From NCBI RefSeq assembly GCF_023715345.1, contig NZ_JAMBNY010000015.1:1-64000 (forward strand): a DNA stretch of 64,000 bases. Reading direction: 5' to 3'. The notes beneath the pieces were generated by a model. It ran no database searches. It was not told the DNA's origin and saw only the letters and a list, made by a program, of their open reading frames with translations. The stretch comes from Paenibacillus camelliae (GTDB lineage: Bacteria > Bacillota > Bacilli > Paenibacillales > Paenibacillaceae). Each line of letters starts with the position of its first letter. Positions within the stretch are counted from its first letter, which is position 1. This document shows positions 57,994 to 64,000 of this stretch, piece by piece. The position numbers and the translations under genes were made by a program.

Positions 57994-59208
57994 ATGCAGG
58001 CATTACATGAAAAAGAGAAGATGCAGCATGAATCATTCACATCCAAGACAACCCAGATTAAGCATAAAGAGATGAATGAAAGTGTGTATTCTAATGAAGA
58101 AAAGGAGGCAGAGTTCCTTCTTCAAACATTCGAACAAACTGATGACATACTTATTCAATCGGTAACGAGTGTTCCCTTTATTTCACCGAACTTGAATTGT
58201 GAGCGAGCACTTGAGCTGTTCAGAGAGCAGCCTGAGCATGAATGCATCGTCATCGTCGATGAAGGCCAACAGCCAATTGGACTTGTTATGCGTAACGCTT
58301 TATTCATTAAGCTAAGCTTGCCATTAGTTAGAGAGCTGTATAGTCAACGACCAATAATAAAGCTAACCGATACTAACCCCTTAATTGTGGATGTACATAC
58401 AGAGCTTTATGACGTTGTTAAGCAAGCTTTAGGCCGTACAGGCACACACCTGTATGATTGCGTCATCGTCTGTGATGGCAAGCGTGTAAAAGGTGTGCTA
58501 ACGATGTCTGACTTATTGAAGCTATCAACAGCGCTGCAAAATCAATCGAAGGAAGCGCAATATCATCTGATCTCTTCCTCCAAGCGTACGATTAAACGAA
58601 TTGTAGAAGAAGTAGAACAGGTCCATGCTGCTGTTCAAGTAAGTGAGCATAAATCTGAGACAATGGTCGACATGACGTTAGAAGGGAAAAATATGCTGCA
58701 AAAGCTTACTGACACAGTGGCCATCATAAGCAGCAATGCTAAGCAGCAGCAAACACAGATGGAACAACTGCAGTTGAGTGCCACAACGATTCAAAACGTG
58801 ACAAAGCTGGTGCAGGAAATGAGTGAGCAAAGCAATTTGCTTGCCATTAATGCCTCGATCGAGGCAGCTCGCGCTGGAGCGCACGGAAGGTCCTTCGGTG
58901 TCGTAGCGACGGAGATGATGAATCTTGCCTCACAAACAAAACGCTATGCTGTACAAATCAAAGAGGCTATCGAGCAAATTGTTACAGCCATACATGACAC
59001 AAAGCACTTAACGGAGCGAGGGGCTATTTTTAGTATACAAAGTGATGAAATGATTACTAATGCGGAATCCATCTTTCAAGATCTCTTTAAGATGGTTGCT
59101 CAAAACAAACAGGAACTGCAGCATATCGACCAACAGGCTCAACTGGCCAATGAACAGGCACAAGCAACGATGAATGAGCTTAATAAGCTTTCAGAGCTTC
59201 ACAAGTAA
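57994..59208 (+). CDS. soluble CBS-domain plus methyl-accepting signalling protein
   Basis: A 404-aa protein without membrane helices. A short charged N-terminus is followed by a pair of CBS-like repeats (about 55-185, including ECIVIVDEGQQPIGLV and DCVIVCDGKRVKGVLTMSDLL) and an MCP signalling hairpin (about 200-400) with the tip SEQSNLLAINASIEAARAGAHGRSFGVVATE. CBS pairs bind adenine nucleotides, so it may report energy or nucleotide state to the chemotaxis kinase; this is inference. The start is ATG 57994, with AGGAG 9 bases upstream. It sits just before pstS in the phosphate cluster. Confidence 0.85.
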   Translation: MQALHEKEKMQHESFTSKTTQIKHKEMNESVYSNEEKEAEFLLQTFEQTDDILIQSVTSVPFISPNLNCERALELFREQPEHECIVIVDEGQQPIGLVMRNALFIKLSLPLVRELYSQRPIIKLTDTNPLIVDVHTELYDVVKQALGRTGTHLYDCVIVCDGKRVKGVLTMSDLLKLSTALQNQSKEAQYHLISSSKRTIKRIVEEVEQVHAAVQVSEHKSETMVDMTLEGKNMLQKLTDTVAIISSNAKQQQTQMEQLQLSATTIQNVTKLVQEMSEQSNLLAINASIEAARAGAHGRSFGVVATEMMNLASQTKRYAVQIKEAIEQIVTAIHDTKHLTERGAIFSIQSDEMITNAESIFQDLFKMVAQNKQELQHIDQQAQLANEQAQATMNELNKLSELHK

Positions 59209-59246
59209 TATTTATGTAAACACAACCTTTAAACAAATAAAATTAT

Positions 59247-59285
59247 TTTACACAGTGTTTACATTATAAAAATATGAGATTAACA
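59247..59285 (+). promoter_or_regulatory. PhoP-box repeats upstream of pstS
   Basis: TTTACA at 59247-59252, TTTACA at 59258-59263 and TTAACA at 59280-59285 fall in one 11-bp register (the step at 59269 is a poor match). This is the expected tandem PhoP-binding array, about 75-115 bases before the pstS start. Confidence 0.65.
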
Positions 59286-59360
59286 AACAATGATTACTAT
59301 AAACATGTAAGACAAATAAGAGAATAAACAAATAGGGAAATGAAAAGAGGAGTGGTTATT

Positions 59361-60377
59361 TTGAAGAGCAAAACAATTAAGGGGTTCGCAACACTAGTTA
59401 TGGCTGCAGTACTCGTATTTACAGCAGCATGTGGCAACAATAACAATAAGGAAGCAAATCAACCAAGTAACTCTAATGCACCTGCAGCAACAAACAGTGC
59501 AAATGCACCAACTGAGTCTACTGAGCCAGAAGTTAAGCTTAGCGGTGAAATCAAAATCGATGGATCCTCAACAGTATTCCCTGTAACAGAAGCCGTTGCT
59601 GAAGAGTTCAGAAAAGTACATCCTGACGTACGTGTTCCAGTCGGAGTTTCTGGCACAGGCGGCGGTATGAAGCAATTTACAGCTGGTGAAATTCCAATTG
59701 CCAACGCTTCTCGTCCAATGAAGGATTCTGAAGCAGAAGCTGCAAAAGCAGCAGGCATTGAATTTACCCAAATCGATGTAGCTTATGATGGTCTATCTGT
59801 AGTTGTGAGCCAACAAAATGACTTTATCGATCATCTGACAGTTGAAGAGCTTACAAAAATCTTCTCTGTTGAAGGCAATGCAGTAAACTGGTCTGACATT
59901 CGTGCAGAATGGCCTTCAGAGCCAATCGTAATCTTCAGCCCAGGTGCTGACTCAGGTACTTATGATTACTTCGCAGAAGTAGTTCTTGAAGATGCAAACA
60001 TGAAAACAGAGGGTGTTACATTCTCTGAGGATGATAATACGCTTGTAACAGGCGTTGCTGGTACACCGAATGGTATTGGTTACTTCGGTTATGCATACTA
60101 CGAGGAAAACCAAGATACATTAAAAGCTGTTCCAATCGATGGCGGTAATGGTGCAGTAGCTCCAACGTTTGACACAATTAAAGATGGTTCTTACACCCCA
60201 CTTTCTCGTGAGCTTTACTTCTACGTTAACAACGCAGAAATGGCTCGCCCAGAAGTAGCAGAATTCGTTAAGTTCTACATTGAAAATGCTAGTGAGCTTG
60301 CTGGCGAGGTTGGATATGTAGGTATGCCGCAAGAAGCATACGACGAGCAACTAGCTAAAATCGACGCTCTTAAATAA
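59361..60377 (+). CDS. pstS: phosphate-binding lipoprotein PstS
   Basis: Solute-binding protein (338 aa) of the high-affinity Pst transporter, anchored outside the membrane by lipid. The signal peptide ends in a lipobox FTAAC (C24), then an Asn/Ala/Thr-rich linker. Phosphate-binding motifs: DGSSTVFPVTEAVAEEF, GVSGTGGGMKQF, ISNASRPM-like IANASRPM and SPGADSGTYDYF. The start is TTG 59361, with AAAGAGGAG 8 bases upstream; ATG 59340 lacks a good site. PhoP-box repeats lie upstream. Confidence 0.95.
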   Translation: MKSKTIKGFATLVMAAVLVFTAACGNNNNKEANQPSNSNAPAATNSANAPTESTEPEVKLSGEIKIDGSSTVFPVTEAVAEEFRKVHPDVRVPVGVSGTGGGMKQFTAGEIPIANASRPMKDSEAEAAKAAGIEFTQIDVAYDGLSVVVSQQNDFIDHLTVEELTKIFSVEGNAVNWSDIRAEWPSEPIVIFSPGADSGTYDYFAEVVLEDANMKTEGVTFSEDDNTLVTGVAGTPNGIGYFGYAYYEENQDTLKAVPIDGGNGAVAPTFDTIKDGSYTPLSRELYFYVNNAEMARPEVAEFVKFYIENASELAGEVGYVGMPQEAYDEQLAKIDALK

Positions 60378-60413
60378 ATGAATCATAGTGTTTAGTCAGT
60401 AAAAGAGAAAAAT

Positions 60414-60441
60414 GTGGTGTCTCTCGGCATCACTTTTTTTT
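60414..60441 (+). terminator. weak hairpin with T-run between pstS and pstC
   Basis: GTGGTG / CATCAC (60414-60419, 60428-60433) and eight T. A leaky terminator here would give more PstS than channel proteins, as in other pst operons. Confidence 0.6.
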
Positions 60442-60487
60442 CTCCTAATATGTTAAAGAATTGTAAACAATAGGGGAGGCAAAAAGG

Positions 60488-61429
60488 ATGCCTAACAAGC
60501 AAGAGACAACCATAGATAAAACGAATGCAAGCAGCAATCCATTTAAAAATAGTCGTGTAAGCATACTTAATAAAATCATGCCTATACTACTATTTTTATG
60601 TGCGATTGTATCGGTCTTTACGACAATTGGAATTGTCATAACATTATTATCAGAAACAGTAAACTTCTTTAGAGAAATCCCTATATTTGATTTTCTATTC
60701 GGAACGAAGTGGTCAGCGCTCATTGAGCCTAAGCAATTTGGAATATTGCCGCTCTTAGCAGGAACGTTAATGATTACGTCAATCGCAATTATTGTTGCTC
60801 TGCCAATTGGTTTGGCGAGTGCGATTTATTTATCTGAGTATGCACCAGATAAGGTTCGCAGAATTGTAAAGCCTATCCTTGAGGTGCTTGCAGGTGTTCC
60901 GACGATTGTATATGGTTACTTTGCCATTAGTATTATTACACCAATAATACAGTTTATTTTCCCAAGTGCCGGCGTCTATAACGCATTGAGTGCAGGGATT
61001 GCCGTTGGTATTATGATCATTCCAATGATCTGTTCCTTAAGTGAGGATGCAATGAGTGCTGTTCCGCGTTCATTGCGTGATGGTGCGTATGCGCTTGGTG
61101 CAACTCGCTTTGAGGTAGCACTTAAAATCGTCGTTCCTGCTGCTTTCTCTGGTATCGTATCTTCCGCGGTGCTTGCCTTTTCACGTGCACTAGGTGAAAC
61201 GATGATCGTTTCATTAGCAGCAGGCTCAACACCGACGTTAACGTTTAATCCGTTAGATAGTATTCAGACGATGACGGCTTATATTGTTCAAGTGAGCTTA
61301 GGAGATATCGCTCACGGTAGTATTGAATATGGATCAATTTTTGCCGTTGGTATGACGTTGTTCGTATTTACATTCCTACTAAATATTTTAGCGCAATACA
61401 TTTCAAGACGCTTCAGAGAGGAGTACTAG
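60488..61429 (+). CDS. pstC: phosphate ABC transporter permease PstC
   Basis: A 313-aa membrane permease with about six helices. It has the PstC block [16 protein letters not shown] and the ABC-contact loop ([27 protein letters not shown], then ALGETMIV). Partner of PstA. Ribosome site GGGGAGG upstream. One base separates its stop from pstA. Confidence 0.96.
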   Translation: MPNKQETTIDKTNASSNPFKNSRVSILNKIMPILLFLCAIVSVFTTIGIVITLLSETVNFFREIPIFDFLFGTKWSALIEPKQFGILPLLAGTLMITSIAIIVALPIGLASAIYLSEYAPDKVRRIVKPILEVLAGVPTIVYGYFAISIITPIIQFIFPSAGVYNALSAGIAVGIMIIPMICSLSEDAMSAVPRSLRDGAYALGATRFEVALKIVVPAAFSGIVSSAVLAFSRALGETMIVSLAAGSTPTLTFNPLDSIQTMTAYIVQVSLGDIAHGSIEYGSIFAVGMTLFVFTFLLNILAQYISRRFREEY

Positions 61430-61430
61430 G

Positions 61431-62306
61431 ATGAATATTTTCCATGATGCGAACCGTAAGCAAATTGCGAATCGCCGCGTAAAAGATAAATCGCTTCATA
61501 TGATCTTCTTACTTGCGACATCGGTTGGGATTATCGCTCTTACCGTATTATTGGTTGACATTATCATCGATGGCTGGTCGAATTTATCACCGGATCTATT
61601 CACGAATTTCCCATCAAGAAAAGCGGAAGACGCGGGTATGAAATCAGGCTTGGTCGGCTCTATGTATATCATGTTAATCCTAGTTCCTCTATCTTTTATT
61701 CTTGGAGTGGGCGCGGCAATATATCTAGAGGAGTATGCACCAAAAAATAAATTAACACGTTTAATTCAATTAAATATTAGTACGTTGGCAGGCGTTCCTT
61801 CTATCGTTTACGGTATTTTAGGTTTGGCATTATTTGTTCGTATGCTTAGTCTCCAAAAAAGCTTGATTTCCGGAGCACTTACAATGACGCTTCTCGTACT
61901 GCCAATTATTATTGTAGCGGCTCAGGAAGCGATTCGTGCAGTGCCGCGTTCAAGAAGAGATGCATCATTCGCACTAGGCGCAACAAAATGGCAAACAGTA
62001 TCTCGTTCTGTATTGCCTTCATCGTTGCCAGGTATTTTAACTGGAGTTATTCTAGCTGCTTCTCGCGCTATCGGTGAAACGGCTCCACTTATTATCGTGG
62101 GTGCTTCAACCTATGTTGCATTTTTACCGAAGAGCTTGACGGACGCATTTACAGCGATGCCAATACAGATTTACAACTGGATCTCAAGACCACAGGTTGC
62201 ATTTAAGGATTTGGGAGCAAGTGCGATTATCATCTTGCTAGCGATATTAATTTTGCTTAATATTACTGCGGTTATCATTCGGAACAAATATCAGAAGAAC
62301 ATCTAA
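61431..62306 (+). CDS. pstA: phosphate ABC transporter permease PstA
   Basis: A 291-aa membrane permease. IYLEEYAP, the coupling loop SRRDASFALGATKWQTVSRSVLPSSL and RAIGETAPLII identify it as PstA. It pairs with PstC to form the phosphate channel. Start ATG 61431 after GAGAGGAG. Confidence 0.96.
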   Translation: MNIFHDANRKQIANRRVKDKSLHMIFLLATSVGIIALTVLLVDIIIDGWSNLSPDLFTNFPSRKAEDAGMKSGLVGSMYIMLILVPLSFILGVGAAIYLEEYAPKNKLTRLIQLNISTLAGVPSIVYGILGLALFVRMLSLQKSLISGALTMTLLVLPIIIVAAQEAIRAVPRSRRDASFALGATKWQTVSRSVLPSSLPGILTGVILAASRAIGETAPLIIVGASTYVAFLPKSLTDAFTAMPIQIYNWISRPQVAFKDLGASAIIILLAILILLNITAVIIRNKYQKNI

Positions 62307-62339
62307 CTTACTGAACCTATAGATATGGAGGAATTATGA

Positions 62340-63095
62340 ATGTCTACTTTAATAGAAGCAAAAGACCTGAATTTGTTTTATACAGACTTTCATGCACTAA
62401 AAAACGTTAACCTTACAATACCTGAAAAAGCAGTCACAGCTTTTATCGGACCTTCTGGCTGTGGTAAATCGACACTGCTTCGTACGTTGAATCGAATGAA
62501 TGATATGATAGCGGGAACGAGAATTGAGGGTAAACTTACGATTAGCGGGACTGATATTTACTCTCAGGAGGTCGACGTTGAAACTCTTCGTAAAAAGGTA
62601 GGAATGGTATTCCAGCAGCCTAACCCATTTCCGAAATCAATCTACGACAATATTGCATACGGTCCTCGCTTGCACGGTATAAAAAGCAAGCAAAAGCTCG
62701 ATGAGATCGTCGAAACGAGCTTGAAATCAGCTGCGCTGTGGAACGAAGTAAAGGATCATCTTAAGCGTTCAGCTTTATCTATCTCGGGTGGTCAGCAGCA
62801 GCGTCTATGTATTGCAAGAGCACTTGCTGTAAATCCTGATATTCTTCTTATGGATGAAGCAACATCAGCGCTTGATCCGATTTCAACACTGAAGATTGAA
62901 GAGCTTGTGCAGGATCTGCGAGATAAATATACGATTGTTATGGTTACGCACAACATGCATCAGGCAGCTCGCGTATCCAATCAAACCGTGTTTTTCCTAA
63001 ATGGGGAAGTTGTTGAATACGATGATACAGAGAAGCTATTCTCGAATCCTGAGGATCAACGTACAGAGGATTATATTAGCGGTCGCTTCGGATAA
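62340..63095 (+). CDS. pstB: phosphate ABC transporter ATPase PstB
   Basis: A 251-aa ABC ATPase energising phosphate uptake. Walker [30 protein letters not shown] (PstB hallmark), signature [17 protein letters not shown], Walker [14 protein letters not shown] and switch histidine THNMHQ. GGAGG 8 bases before ATG 62340. An ATG at 62336 is out of frame. Confidence 0.97.
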   Translation: MSTLIEAKDLNLFYTDFHALKNVNLTIPEKAVTAFIGPSGCGKSTLLRTLNRMNDMIAGTRIEGKLTISGTDIYSQEVDVETLRKKVGMVFQQPNPFPKSIYDNIAYGPRLHGIKSKQKLDEIVETSLKSAALWNEVKDHLKRSALSISGGQQQRLCIARALAVNPDILLMDEATSALDPISTLKIEELVQDLRDKYTIVMVTHNMHQAARVSNQTVFFLNGEVVEYDDTEKLFSNPEDQRTEDYISGRFG

Positions 63096-63129
63096 ATAAA
63101 AATAGATAACGATTGGGGAGGATTCCATC

Positions 63130-63792
63130 ATGATGACGTTCCGTAAAGAATTTGACCAAGGTCTTGAGCAATTGAATCAATGGCTTGTAGAAATGGGCGA
63201 GTTTGTTGAGCAATCAGTTGAAAAAGCAATTAACTCACTCAAGGATAATGATCAGGAGCAGGCAAAAAAGATTATTGCAGATGACGTTAAAGTCAATGAG
63301 ATGGAAGAAAGAATATTAGAGCTTGGCTTGAAGCTGATTGCTACGCAGCAGCCAGTAGCTAAGGACCTTCGCAGAATCATTGCAGCATTTCGTATTGCTA
63401 ACGATCTAGAGCGTATGGGTGATCTATCTCGTGATATTGCCAATGCGGTGCTAAGACTGCAAGGAGAGCCGCTCATTAAGCCGATTATTGATCTGCCACG
63501 GATGGGTGAGATTGCTCGTAACATGACGTATGAAGCGATACAGGCCTATGTGGATGAGAATGTGGACCTTGCTTATAAAATGGCAAAAGACGATGATCAA
63601 GTCGATGCGCTATATAGTCAAATTTCACGCGAGCTCGTTTTGCTTATGATGGAAAACCCACGCAATATCGCACAAGCGCAAGTATTAAGCTTCGTTGGTC
63701 GCTATATCGAGCGCTATGGTGATCATGCTACGAATATTGGTGAGAGTGTTGTCTATCTCGTAACAGGCAAACGTCCAGACCTAAACGCTTAA
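63130..63792 (+). CDS. phoU: phosphate signalling protein PhoU
   Basis: A 220-aa all-helical protein with two PhoU bundles: DDVKVNEMEERI...QQPVAKDLRRIIAAFRIANDLERMGD and the second repeat ending in GRYIERYGDHATNIGESVVYLVTG. It dampens PhoR when phosphate is plentiful and modulates Pst. GGGAGG precedes ATG 63130/63133. Last gene of the pst operon, followed by the repeat element. Confidence 0.96.
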   Translation: MMTFRKEFDQGLEQLNQWLVEMGEFVEQSVEKAINSLKDNDQEQAKKIIADDVKVNEMEERILELGLKLIATQQPVAKDLRRIIAAFRIANDLERMGDLSRDIANAVLRLQGEPLIKPIIDLPRMGEIARNMTYEAIQAYVDENVDLAYKMAKDDDQVDALYSQISRELVLLMMENPRNIAQAQVLSFVGRYIERYGDHATNIGESVVYLVTGKRPDLNA

Positions 63793-63795
63793 GAT

Positions 63796-63970
63796 GTAGT
63801 TCAAAAAGATTCAGCTTTGATCACGAGGTATTACTGGAAGCTTAATCGACGTCGAATTTTGAATTCAGCCGGGCCATGCGGTTCTCACGTACATAATGCG
63901 TACGCTGCGCTCCTCTGTCCCTAGCTTTATTCAAACTTCTTGGTGCTGAAAGCTGAACTTTTTGAACCTT
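63796..63970 (+). repeat. intergenic repeat element, about 175 bp, with terminal inverted repeats
   Basis: It begins GTAGTTCAAAAAGATTCAGC at 63796 and ends with AAAGCTGAACTTTTTGAAC (63949-63967), the inverse of its start apart from one base. It has no ORF. The next copy starts at 63981. The layout suggests a mobile-derived or structured repeat; it could also act as the terminator of the pst-phoU operon. Confidence 0.75.
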
Positions 63971-63980
63971 TATTGAAGAG

Positions 63981-64000
63981 GTAGTTCAAAAAGATTCAGC
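63981..64000 (+). repeat. start of a second tandem copy of the intergenic repeat
   Basis: The 20 bases at 63981-64000 are identical to 63796-63815. The copy runs off the window. Confidence 0.85.

Overview
The window reads as chromosomal DNA of a low-to-mid GC, endospore-forming Firmicute, most likely Paenibacillus or a close relative. Spore genes recognised from the protein sequences are pdaA (cortex muramic-lactam formation), yhbH, ytvI and gerE. The suf genes run in the Gram-positive order sufCDSUB, start codons include several TTG/GTG, ribosome sites are strong AAGGAGG types, and most genes end in perfect stem-loop terminators. No prophage, IS element, CRISPR array or rRNA is visible. Apart from two broken genes and one intergenic repeat this is ordinary core chromosome.

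Layout. 1-604: a tRNA cluster (partial probable Asn, then Ser-GCT, Glu-TTC, Thr-TGT, Gly-GCC, Pro-TGG). 738-7547: pdaA, yhbH, an AadK-like aminoglycoside adenylyltransferase and a large GH2 beta-galactosidase. 8034-12387: sbcDC nuclease. 12471-17510: two small membrane proteins, a PAS/GGDEF/EAL protein, a hypothetical, a frameshifted copper-amine-oxidase-like secreted protein and yunC. 17638-20675: methionine salvage mtnK-mtnA and a DUF1802 protein. 20815-25996: sufCDSUB Fe-S assembly operon with a Fur/PerR-like site on its promoter. 26088-32096: HAD phosphatase, DUF3231 protein plus manganese catalase-like protein, hypothetical, aldehyde dehydrogenase, DHA2 exporter. 32263-38386: two HD-GYP proteins flanking moeB, a MoaD-MoaE fusion, a moaA remnant, and a YunD-type phosphoesterase. 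38523-40692: yfkAB and ytvI. 40844-45594: a three-gene glycosylation module (GT-C/F5-8C/PMT fusion, polyprenyl-phosphate glycosyltransferase, GtrA flippase). 45715-47939: gerE and an orphan Spo0B-type sensor kinase. 48141-52856: ywqB-ywqA-like SWIM/SNF2 pair plus a small ORF. 52925-54064: double-HD protein. 54300-63792: phosphate regulon (phoR, phoP, AraC regulator, CBS-MCP protein, pstS-pstC-pstA-pstB-phoU). The end carries an intergenic repeat in at least two tandem copies.

How parts work together. PhoR/PhoP and the Pst transporter with PhoU form one phosphate-sensing and uptake unit; TTTACA-type direct repeats at 11-bp spacing lie upstream of both phoR and pstS, the expected PhoP box pattern. 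The three glycosylation genes form a complete lipid-linked-sugar pathway: load sugar on polyprenyl phosphate, flip it, transfer it. Molybdenum cofactor genes look to be decaying: moaA is reduced to about 80 codons by an internal deletion and a 4-base loss while the divergent moaDE and moeB remain open.

Most interesting points: the moaA remnant next to an internally GlyGly-containing MoaD-MoaE fusion, the fused PMT module, the suf promoter overlapping a PerR/Fur-like box, the 11-bp-phased Pho boxes, the soluble CBS-MCP protein inside the Pho cluster, the tandem double-HD protein and the terminal repeat. I found no clear wholly new system; these are the best candidates for follow-up.
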